A stretch of DNA of 64,000 nt, from NCBI GenBank assembly GCA_910588855.1, contig CAJUSR010000011.1, positions 50,843-114,842 of the forward strand, read 5' to 3'. The DNA is from an uncultured Kineothrix sp. Its GTDB lineage: Bacteria > Bacillota > Clostridia > Lachnospirales > Lachnospiraceae. The stretch's first letter is position 1. Each line of letters begins with the position of its first letter. Under the pieces are notes generated by a model. That model worked only from the letters and a program-made list of their open reading frames with translations, searched no databases and was not told the origin of the DNA. Shown piece by piece: positions 43,426 through 50,816 of this stretch. A program made the translations under genes and the position numbers.

Positions 43426-44270
43426 TTAATATTTTTTGTGTGCATTTTCCTGTATTGCTGCGGTGTCATGCCGACGGATTTTTTGAAAATTTGTGAAAAA
43501 TAGGATTGGGAGGAAAACCCGGTACTGGAAGCAATCTGGGCGATGGAATGGTTTGTACTGATTAACAGTTCCATACTGGCCTGCAGCCGTTTGGCGGACA
43601 AATAGCTGATAGGCGATTGGCCGATGCAGCTGGCAAAGGAATGGGCCAGGTAATATTTATTGATATGGGTGATTTCCGCCAGAGTGTCCAATGTAATGTT
43701 TTGGGCATAGTTGGTATCGATGTACCGTTTGGCAAGGGCGCACTCTTTGGAAATCCGGAAAGTGGAGTCGGAAATGATAGATAAGTCCAGCTCTCTGGAA
43801 ATAAAAACAAGAAGCACTTGAAGTATGCTTTGGCAGACAATATCAAATCCGGCTTTTTTTTCATGAAATTCCTGAAGCATAAGCTGGGAAAAATCGACCA
43901 GATGGTTTTGGGAGGAAGTATAGCTGAAATGGCGGTAGTTTTTCCGGCTGTTTACATTTTTGTCATGAAAGGAAAATGCCAGGCCGTCCACACCGAAGAC
44001 AATATATTCCATCGGGTTGTTGGTCATTGTCTTCTCCGTATGTTCTACATGGGGGTTGACAATCATCAAGTCATTAGGTTTTACCGGCACTAAGTCGTTT
44101 TCTACGTGGAAAATGCCATTTCCGCTTATGACATAAAAAAGTTCTGTAAAATGATGGGTGTGGGGAAGGCTCTGCCAATCCCCTTCGTATTTGGATATAG
44201 AGATATAACGGAGGTTAAAGTTTAACTTTGATAAATTTTGTTGTTCCAGATTTATTCTTTCATTACTCAT
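43419..44270 (-). CDS. AraC-family transcription regulator of the glycan locus
   Basis: 283 residues from the ATG at 44270, which has AAAGGCGG at good spacing; the upstream ATG at 44306 does not. A cupin-like sensor domain (about 15-150; HTHHFTELFYVISGNG, NPHVEHTE) is followed by two helix-turn-helix motifs (about 185-280; YLAHSFASCIGQSPISYLSAKRL and IAQIASSTGFSSQSYFSQIFKKSVGMTPQQYRK, cited by region). It reads away from the ABC transporter operon and most likely activates it in response to the imported disaccharide. Confidence 0.9.
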   Translation of the reverse strand: MSNERINLEQQNLSKLNFNLRYISISKYEGDWQSLPHTHHFTELFYVISGNGIFHVENDLVPVKPNDLMIVNPHVEHTEKTMTNNPMEYIVFGVDGLAFSFHDKNVNSRKNYRHFSYTSSQNHLVDFSQLMLQEFHEKKAGFDIVCQSILQVLLVFISRELDLSIISDSTFRISKECALAKRYIDTNYAQNITLDTLAEITHINKYYLAHSFASCIGQSPISYLSAKRLQASMELLISTNHSIAQIASSTGFSSQSYFSQIFKKSVGMTPQQYRKMHTKNINR

Positions 44271-44450
44271 TCTATGCCGCCTTTCTTTTGTTGTGTGCCG
44301 GTGCATCCCGGCTTTTTGTTTTCACAGGCTTTATGTATGTTTTTTATATCTTCAGGATTGAATTGGCAATATTATAAAAAATATATTGTTTAAAATGACG
44401 AACAAAATATATTTTACATCCTTTGTTTTATACAATTATACTCTATTAAA

Positions 44451-44467
44451 TTGTAAGAATAAAGTAT
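44451..44467 (+). promoter_or_regulatory. Candidate operator, 17-bp direct repeat copy 1
   Basis: TTGTAAGAATAAAGTAT lies 49 bases upstream of the -35 of the transporter promoter. The identical 17-mer recurs at 46064-46080. It is in the position expected for an activator site of the divergent AraC-type regulator. The rest of the 351-base intergenic region is strongly AT-rich. Confidence 0.45.
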
Positions 44468-44515
44468 TTTATTTTAAATACAACAAGAATTATAAAAAAT
44501 TGAGCAACAATAAAA

Positions 44516-44544
44516 TTGAATAGTAAAAAATAAACAGATATACT
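44516..44544 (+). promoter_or_regulatory. Promoter of the sugar transporter-phosphorylase operon
   Basis: TTGAAT (44516-44521), a 17-base spacer and TATACT (44539-44544), 77 bases before the binding-protein start. Confidence 0.6.
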
Positions 44545-44621
44545 TATGCTATAAGAAACTTGTTGTCAATAATCAACAATAAAATGCTTGTAATTTATAT
44601 TACAGCAAAAGGAGGACAAAC

Positions 44622-46046
44622 ATGAAAAAGAAAACGATATCTGTTTTATTGGCTGCAGCCATGGTAGTCGGAACATTCGCCGGCTGTGGTTCAGCTCCTG
44701 CAGAACAGCCCGCAGCTCCGGCAGAGGAAGCAGCGACTGCAGAAGAGGCAGCCCCTGCGGAAGAAGCGGCTCCGGCAGAAGAAGCAGCTCCTGAAGAAGA
44801 AGCGGCAGCTCCGGCATTGGAAGGTACTGTAAAAGTAGCTGCATTTGAAGGTGGATACGGCGCTGATATGTGGACGGAAGTATGTGCTGCATTTGAGGCA
44901 TCCCATCCCGGCGTAACAGTTGAACTTACTGTTGACAAGAAAATTGAAGATGTTATAACTCCCGGCATGAAAGCTGGCGATTATCCGGATGTTATCCATT
45001 GTGCTACAGGCCGTGAAGCAGGCTTGACAGAGACAATCACAAAAGAAAAAGGGCTTCTTCCTTTGACGGATGTTATGGAAATGACAGTTCCCGGTGAGGA
45101 TGTTAAAGTAAAAGATAAAATCGTTCCTGGTTTCCTTGATACATTGGCAACCAACCCTTACGGAGACGGCGTAACATATTATGCTCCTATGTTCTATGGC
45201 CCTTGCGGACTTTTCTATGATGCAGGTTTGCTGGAAGAAAAAGGCTGGGCACTTCCTACTACATGGGATGAGATGTGGGAGTTAGGCGACAAGGCAAAGG
45301 CAGAAGGCATTTCCTTATTTACATATCCGACTACAGGATACTTTGATGCATTTATGTATGCATTGTTATCTTCTGCAGGCGGCCCGGCTTTCTTTGACCA
45401 GTGTATGACATACAGCGAAGGCGTATGGGAATCCGAAGATGCAAGGAAAGTATTTGATATCGTAGCAAAACTTGCTGAGTACACAGAGCCTACAACAGTT
45501 GCAAATGCAAATAACGAAAGCTTTACAAAGAATCAGCAGTTGATTCTGGATGACAAAGCAATCTTCTGCCCTAACGGCACATGGCTTCCGGGTGAGATGG
45601 CAGATGCTCCGAGAGGCGAGAACTTCAAATGGGGCTTTACAGCAATCCCTGCTGTAAACGCAGGCGGCGCAGGATGTTCTTTCTGCTGGTTTGAGCAGAT
45701 GTGGATTCCTGCAGCAGCAGAGAATCAAGATCTTGCTAAAGAATTTGTAGCTTATATGTATTCCGATGAAGCAGCAGCTATCTTTGCAAGCTCCAACGCT
45801 ATTCAGCCTATCGTTGGTATCGGCGAAAGCTTAGAAGGCGACAACAAATTGTTCTACAGCGTATATGATACAGGCGCTACAGCAGTTATGGGCGGTTTCG
45901 CAGCTACAGCTCCGGTAGAAGGTACGACAATGGCAGACGCTTTGTTTGAAACAGTAAACAGTATCGTAAGCGGTGACAAGACCGTAGACGAATGGATTGC
46001 AGCAGTTTCAGAAGTAAGCGATAAATACAGGGCAGCTATGGAATAA
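44622..46046 (+). CDS. Sugar ABC transporter substrate-binding lipoprotein
   Basis: 474 residues. A lipoprotein signal peptide with lipobox TFAGC (Cys at about 22) is followed by an Ala/Glu/Pro-rich linker (about 26-66) of repeated PAEEAA units and a family 1 extracellular solute-binding fold (about 68-474). RBS AAAGGAGG is upstream. It is the first gene of the operon and is separated from the permease genes by a hairpin. The likely ligand is galacto-N-biose or lacto-N-biose, inferred from the GH112 enzyme in the same operon. Confidence 0.93.
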   Translation: MKKKTISVLLAAAMVVGTFAGCGSAPAEQPAAPAEEAATAEEAAPAEEAAPAEEAAPEEEAAAPALEGTVKVAAFEGGYGADMWTEVCAAFEASHPGVTVELTVDKKIEDVITPGMKAGDYPDVIHCATGREAGLTETITKEKGLLPLTDVMEMTVPGEDVKVKDKIVPGFLDTLATNPYGDGVTYYAPMFYGPCGLFYDAGLLEEKGWALPTTWDEMWELGDKAKAEGISLFTYPTTGYFDAFMYALLSSAGGPAFFDQCMTYSEGVWESEDARKVFDIVAKLAEYTEPTTVANANNESFTKNQQLILDDKAIFCPNGTWLPGEMADAPRGENFKWGFTAIPAVNAGGAGCSFCWFEQMWIPAAAENQDLAKEFVAYMYSDEAAAIFASSNAIQPIVGIGESLEGDNKLFYSVYDTGATAVMGGFAATAPVEGTTMADALFETVNSIVSGDKTVDEWIAAVSEVSDKYRAAME

Positions 46047-46063
46047 GTAAAAAGTTCCACTAC

Positions 46064-46080
46064 TTGTAAGAATAAAGTAT
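46064..46080 (+). promoter_or_regulatory. 17-bp direct repeat copy 2
   Basis: Identical to 44451-44467. It lies in the gap between the binding-protein gene and the permease genes, just before a hairpin. Confidence 0.4.
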
Positions 46081-46089
46081 ATTAAGCAT

Positions 46090-46122
46090 GGGACATGCGC
46101 GGAGTTATCCCCGGCATGTCCC
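46090..46122 (+). terminator. Intercistronic attenuator hairpin
   Basis: GGGACATGC (46090-46098) pairs perfectly with GCATGTCCC (46114-46122), followed by AATTTTAT. It lies between the binding-protein gene and the permeases. Such hairpins usually let the binding protein be made in excess of the membrane subunits. Confidence 0.75.
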
Positions 46123-46157
46123 AATTTTATCAAATATGGAACAGAATGGAGGTCATT

Positions 46158-47051
46158 ATGAAGAACACGAAAGCAAAGAAGGCGTTTATTGTTACCTGCG
46201 TTGCGCCAGCAACACTGTTATTCGTTATTTTTATGATTATTCCGACAATTAAAGTATTTAATATGTCATTATATAAATGGGGCGGTTTTTCTAATACAAA
46301 GCAATTTGTTGGCTTGCAGAACTTTAAACTTCTTATGAGCGACAGTAATTTCTTCCGTTCCTTCCAGAATACTATTTTATTAATCACTCTGGTAACGATA
46401 GTGACGATGGCATTTGCCCTTATTTTTGCGGCGATTTTGTCAAGGGAAAAGATTGTTGGGCAGGATTTCTTCAGGATTATATTTTACATTCCGAATATTT
46501 TGTCGGTTGTAGTTATTTCTGCGATTTTTTCTGCAATTTATGACCCGAATAACGGGCTTTTAAACAGCTTGCTTTCTCTGTTCAGAGGGAAAGATGCTGC
46601 ACCGATTTTGTGGATGGGGGATCAGAAAATAGTTATTTATTCGCTTGTTATTGCGATGATTTGGCAGGCTATTGGTTATTATATGGTTATGTATATGGCA
46701 AGTATGGCCAGTGTTCCGGAGAGTTTGTATGAATCGGCGAATTTGGAAGGGGCGGGAAGGATTCGCCAGTTTTTTGACATTACCCTTCCGCTTATTTGGA
46801 CAAATATCCGTACCACACTTACCTTTTTTGTTATCAGTTCCATTAACTTGAGTTTCTTGTTTGTAAAAGCAATGACGAACGGCGGGCCGGATGGAGCCAC
46901 GGAAGTATTCCTGAGCTATATGTATCAGCAGGCATATACCAACTCCTCTTATGGCTATGGTATGGCAATCGGCGTGCTGGTATTCGCATTCTCCTTTGCG
47001 CTTTCCGCTGTTGTAAATGTGGCTACAAAACGTGAACCGTTGGAATTCTAA
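46158..47051 (+). CDS. Sugar ABC transporter permease (MalF/UgpA type)
   Basis: 297 residues from the ATG at 46158 (GGAGG five bases upstream). Six hydrophobic segments are seen, with the binding-protein-dependent permease signature containing the EAA motif at about 195-215 (YESANLEGAGRIRQFFDITLP). It forms the membrane channel with the next gene product. No ATPase gene is in the operon. Confidence 0.93.
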   Translation: MKNTKAKKAFIVTCVAPATLLFVIFMIIPTIKVFNMSLYKWGGFSNTKQFVGLQNFKLLMSDSNFFRSFQNTILLITLVTIVTMAFALIFAAILSREKIVGQDFFRIIFYIPNILSVVVISAIFSAIYDPNNGLLNSLLSLFRGKDAAPILWMGDQKIVIYSLVIAMIWQAIGYYMVMYMASMASVPESLYESANLEGAGRIRQFFDITLPLIWTNIRTTLTFFVISSINLSFLFVKAMTNGGPDGATEVFLSYMYQQAYTNSSYGYGMAIGVLVFAFSFALSAVVNVATKREPLEF

Positions 47052-47060
47052 GGAGGTGGG

Positions 47061-47945
47061 ATGATGAATAATAAGAAGTTTGCTGTAAATGATAAAGTGA
47101 TAAAAGTAGTTATATACATAGCATTGATTATGCTGGCAATCAGTATCATTGTTCCTGTTGCTTGGGTATTTATGGCATCCGTAAAAGAAAATTCCGAGTT
47201 CTACGGCAATCCGTGGACGTTGCCTAAGGGGCTGTATTTCCAGAACTTTTCCGATGCGTTTACAAAAGCCAGCATGGGCTCCTATATGGTTAACTCGGTG
47301 ATTGTTACAGCATTGGCATTGGTTCTTTTGCTTGTAATTGCTTTGCCGGCGGCTTATACACTTGCAAGATATAAATTTATGGGAAGCAAATTGCTGAATA
47401 TTTTATTTATGGGCGGCTTGTTCATTAATGTAAACTATATCGTAGTGCCTATTTTCCTTATGTTAGTAGATGCGGATAAAGCAATGAAGTCCTGGTTTGG
47501 GTCAGGGATATTCTTGAACAACCTTTTTGTTACGGCATTGGTATATGCATCTACTGCTCTTCCGTTTACCATATACCTTTTATCAGGGTTCTTTGTAACG
47601 ATACCAAAGGACTATGAAGAGGCGGCATTTGTGGATGGAAGCGGATATTTTAGGACGATGGTTACGATAATGATGCCGATGGCAAAACCGAGTATTGTTA
47701 CGGTTATCTTATTTAATTTCTTGTCCTTCTGGAATGAATACATTATATCCATGACACTGTTGACAAAGGATAACAAGACTTTGCCGGTTGGTTTGATGCA
47801 GCTTATGCAGGCGCAGAAAGCGGCGGCAAATTATGGGCAATTGTATGCCGGTCTGGTTATTGTTATGCTGCCCACATTAATCCTGTATATTATGGTACAG
47901 AAGAAGTTGACTCAGGGCATGAGCTTAGGCGGCCTGAAGGGCTAA
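47061..47945 (+). CDS. Sugar ABC transporter permease (MalG/UgpE type)
   Basis: 294 residues; ATG codons at 47061 and 47064, the second better spaced from AGGAGGT. Six membrane segments are seen, with the EAA loop (YEEAAFVDGSGYFRTMVTIMMP, about 190-211). It begins nine bases after the first permease gene. Confidence 0.93.
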   Translation: MMNNKKFAVNDKVIKVVIYIALIMLAISIIVPVAWVFMASVKENSEFYGNPWTLPKGLYFQNFSDAFTKASMGSYMVNSVIVTALALVLLLVIALPAAYTLARYKFMGSKLLNILFMGGLFINVNYIVVPIFLMLVDADKAMKSWFGSGIFLNNLFVTALVYASTALPFTIYLLSGFFVTIPKDYEEAAFVDGSGYFRTMVTIMMPMAKPSIVTVILFNFLSFWNEYIISMTLLTKDNKTLPVGLMQLMQAQKAAANYGQLYAGLVIVMLPTLILYIMVQKKLTQGMSLGGLKG

Positions 47946-47984
47946 TGCAGCGGAAAACCTTTCGGATAACAGGAGGAAAAGGAT

Positions 47985-48155
47985 ATGAATAAATGGGTAA
48001 ATATAATTATTAATGCTGTGATATTTATATTAGGTATAGCTTTGATTTGTACACAGCAGAGAAAAGTTGGGCCGACGGGCCTTGGCCTTATGGTTGTTGG
48101 ACTTGCCGGTATATTATTCTTGCTTTACCGCTATAACAAACAATATACAAAATAA
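47985..48155 (+). CDS. 56-residue two-helix membrane protein in the glycan operon
   Basis: A short frame with a clear start: AGGAGG about 7-9 bases before the ATG at 47985. Two hydrophobic segments (about 5-22 and 34-49) are separated by the polar turn TQQRKVGPTG, and the protein ends NKQYTK. It sits between the second permease and the phosphorylase, all on the same strand with 39- and 44-base gaps, so it is very probably cotranscribed. Function unknown; it could be a small transporter accessory subunit. Confidence 0.75.
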   Translation: MNKWVNIIINAVIFILGIALICTQQRKVGPTGLGLMVVGLAGILFLLYRYNKQYTK

Positions 48156-48199
48156 CCATGCATATAGTGTTGGCCGGGATGTACGGCAAGGAGGAGAAT

Positions 48200-50356
48200 A
48201 TGAGTATAACAGGAAGGCTGACGTTGCCTACCGATGTGGATATGGTGGATGAGACAATACGTTTAAAGAATTTGCTTGGGGCGGATGCTTTGAGGGATTG
48301 TGACGGAACAACAATGCCGGATGAGCTTTTGTCACAGGACGGGAAGAAATATGCGACTTATTACACCACTAGAAAAGATAACGAGTGGGCAAATGCGAAT
48401 CCCGACGAGATACAACAGGAATATTTAATCAGCGAAAGAGTAACGGCGAAGGATACCAAGCTTCGCATCAAACTAATGAAAGGCTTCCATACGGAACAAT
48501 TGAAAATCAACAGTATGGATGACCCGAAAAGATGGTGGGAAGTAGTTGACCGGACGACGGGGGAAGTTGTACCGCCGACGAAATGGGAATATGATGCGGA
48601 TACGGAGGAAGTGGAACTGGAGAGTGTGAAATATCACCAGTACACGGTCAGCTTTTTGGCTTTTCTTATATGGGATCCGGTGCATATGTATAATTTTATT
48701 ACAAATGATTGGAAAGATGCACCGCACCAGCTTACTTATGATGTAAGGCAGCCAAAGACGCAGAAATATGTGAAGGAAAAACTGAAAAAGTGGTGTGAAG
48801 AAAACCCGGATATCGACGTAGTGCGTTTTACCACATTTTTCCATCAGTTTACACTTACTTTCGATGAGAAAAAACGGGAAAAATACGTAGAATGGTTTGG
48901 CTACAGCGCCAGTGTAAGCCCTTATATATTGGAACAGTTTGAGAAATGGGCAGGCTATAAATTCCGCCCTGAATTTATTGTGGATCAGGGATACCATAAT
49001 TCCATGTTCCGTGTACCCAGCAAGGAATTTAAAGACTTTATAGAATTTCAGCAGATAGAAGTAAGCAAGCTGGCGAAGGAAATTGTGGATATTGTACATT
49101 CTTACGGGAAAGAAGCAATGATGTTTTTGGGGGATCACTGGATTGGCACGGAGCCCTTCGGGAAATACTTCGCAAATATCGGTTTGGATGCCGTAGTAGG
49201 CTCGGTGGGCGATGGCGTTACATTGCGTATGATTTCGGATATTGAAGGCGTAAAATATACGGAAGGAAGACTTTTGCCTTATTTCTTCCCGGATGTATTT
49301 TGTGAAGGGGGAGACCCTATCAAGGAAACACAGGAGAACTGGATAAAGGCAAGAAGGGCAATCCTGCGTTCGCCTTTGGATAGGATTGGCTATGGCGGAT
49401 ATTTGAAACTGGCTTCCGAATGGCCGGGCTTTATTGATGAAATACAATATGTAGTCAACGAGTTCCGTCTGATTCATGAGTATATGCAGGGCAGCAAAGC
49501 TTATACGGCTCCTTTTAAGGTTGCTATATTAAACTGCTGGGGAAACCTGAGAAGATGGATGGCAAATCAGGTCCATCATGCAATCTGGCATAGGGAAATT
49601 TATTCTTATGTAGGTATTATTGAATGTCTGAGCGGAATGCCTTTTAATGTGGAATTTATTACTTTTGACGATATCAAAAACGGGATTCCGGAAGACATAA
49701 AAGTAATTATCAATGCCGGCGATGCTTATACGGCTTTCAGCGGCGCGGAAAACTGGATAGATGAAAAAGTTGTAACCAATATCCGGGAATTTGTGGACAA
49801 TGGAGGAGGCTTTATCGGGGTAGGCGAGCCGTCTGCATACCAGTTTGAAGGGCGTTATTTCCAATTGAGCGATGTGCTTGGTGTAGATAGGGAAATGGAT
49901 TTTTCCCTTAGCACCGACAAATATAACGAACTCAATACGGAGCATTTTATTTTGGAAGATATCGAAGGGGAAATTGATTTTGGCGAAGGGATGAGCCGGA
50001 TTTATGCCCAAGGGGAAGGTTACCAGATTTTGAACATGGATGGGGAATATTGCCGTCTGGTAGTAAATGAATACGGAAAAGGGCGAAGCGTTTATTTTTC
50101 CGGTTTACCTTATTCCCCGCAAAACTGCCGTGTACTTTTACGTGCTATTTATTATGCGGCAGGCATGGAAGAAGAAATGAAGAAGTTCTATGTAACAAAT
50201 GTGGATACGGAAGTAGCTGTGTTTGAAAAGACAGGCAAAATTGCTGTCATCAACAATGCGAGGGAAGACAGATATACGGAACTCTACATTGACGGCAGGA
50301 AGGCTTGCAGTTTAGACTTAAAAGGCATGGAAATGCGTTGGGTGGATATGCAATAA
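48200..50356 (+). CDS. lnpA: 1,3-beta-galactosyl-N-acetylhexosamine phosphorylase (GH112)
   Basis: 718 residues from the ATG at 48200 (AAGGAGGAGA upstream). It splits galacto-N-biose or lacto-N-biose with phosphate into galactose 1-phosphate and GalNAc or GlcNAc in the cytoplasm. It resembles bifidobacterial LnpA along its whole length: TGRLTLPTD at the start, WEVVDRTTGEVV (113-124), RFTTFFHQFTL, EAMMFLGDHWIGTEPF (305-320) with D312 at the catalytic acid position, and the glutamine-amidotransferase-like middle domain (about 435-620). It ends the transporter operon. Choice between the two disaccharides cannot be read from the sequence. Confidence 0.93.
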   Translation: MSITGRLTLPTDVDMVDETIRLKNLLGADALRDCDGTTMPDELLSQDGKKYATYYTTRKDNEWANANPDEIQQEYLISERVTAKDTKLRIKLMKGFHTEQLKINSMDDPKRWWEVVDRTTGEVVPPTKWEYDADTEEVELESVKYHQYTVSFLAFLIWDPVHMYNFITNDWKDAPHQLTYDVRQPKTQKYVKEKLKKWCEENPDIDVVRFTTFFHQFTLTFDEKKREKYVEWFGYSASVSPYILEQFEKWAGYKFRPEFIVDQGYHNSMFRVPSKEFKDFIEFQQIEVSKLAKEIVDIVHSYGKEAMMFLGDHWIGTEPFGKYFANIGLDAVVGSVGDGVTLRMISDIEGVKYTEGRLLPYFFPDVFCEGGDPIKETQENWIKARRAILRSPLDRIGYGGYLKLASEWPGFIDEIQYVVNEFRLIHEYMQGSKAYTAPFKVAILNCWGNLRRWMANQVHHAIWHREIYSYVGIIECLSGMPFNVEFITFDDIKNGIPEDIKVIINAGDAYTAFSGAENWIDEKVVTNIREFVDNGGGFIGVGEPSAYQFEGRYFQLSDVLGVDREMDFSLSTDKYNELNTEHFILEDIEGEIDFGEGMSRIYAQGEGYQILNMDGEYCRLVVNEYGKGRSVYFSGLPYSPQNCRVLLRAIYYAAGMEEEMKKFYVTNVDTEVAVFEKTGKIAVINNAREDRYTELYIDGRKACSLDLKGMEMRWVDMQ

Positions 50357-50384
50357 TAACCCAGCCAAATAAAAGCAGCAGAAT

Positions 50385-50428
50385 AATTCCGCACCGGAAA
50401 GGCTTATACGGCTTTCCGGTGCGGAATT
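50385..50428 (+). terminator. Strong hairpin at the end of the glycan operon
   Basis: A 17-bp perfect stem AATTCCGCACCGGAAAG / CTTTCCGGTGCGGAATT with a 10-base loop. No T-run follows, so it may protect the mRNA 3' end or act as a Rho-independent terminator of reduced strength. Confidence 0.6.
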
Positions 50429-50468
50429 GCGTTATGGATTATGGCCTTTTATATCATAGGATTGGGAA

Positions 50469-50683
50469 GCCAAAAAGTTTCTCCGGGGCAGGGTCTGACC
50501 GGTTGCACAAAGGAGAGGATGCCCGTGACTTTTGCACGATGGAGAGGAGACTCTAAAATCGTGGAAGCCATTGCTGAACACGATTTTTGTTGTCAGAGGC
50601 TCATCGGAATGTTCCGTGCAATGGAACAGGCATCCTCTCCTTTGTGCAACCGGTCAGACCCTGCCCCGGAGAAACTTTTTGGC
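50469..50683. repeat. Perfect 55-bp inverted repeat with structured loop
   Basis: Left arm 50469-50523 and right arm 50629-50683 are exact reverse complements over 55 bases. The 105-base loop holds a second hairpin (AAAATCGTG / CACGATTTT) and, at 50594-50621, a variant of the module found at 12796 and 34475. No reading frame within it looks real. It fills the lnpA-hydratase gap together with the hydratase promoter. Confidence 0.95.
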
Positions 50684-50744
50684 GCCTGGATTTACAATGA
50701 GGAATGGCTCCGATGGCATTGTTTGGCAGACAGAACAAAAAATA

Positions 50745-50773
50745 TTGTATAAACCGGTTTTTTACCTTATAAT
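50745..50773 (+). promoter_or_regulatory. Promoter of the aconitase-family hydratase gene
   Basis: TTGTAT (50745-50750), a 17-base spacer, TATAAT (50768-50773), 43 bases before the start. Confidence 0.7.
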
Positions 50774-50816
50774 GAAAAAGACGGAAATAAGATGGATTTG
50801 GATAAGGAGGATGGGA

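Noticed and set aside
50532..50816. N-terminal extension of the hydratase gene
   Set aside because: The extra codons run through the inverted repeat and the gene's promoter. AGGAGG points to the ATG at 50817, where aconitase-type sequence begins.
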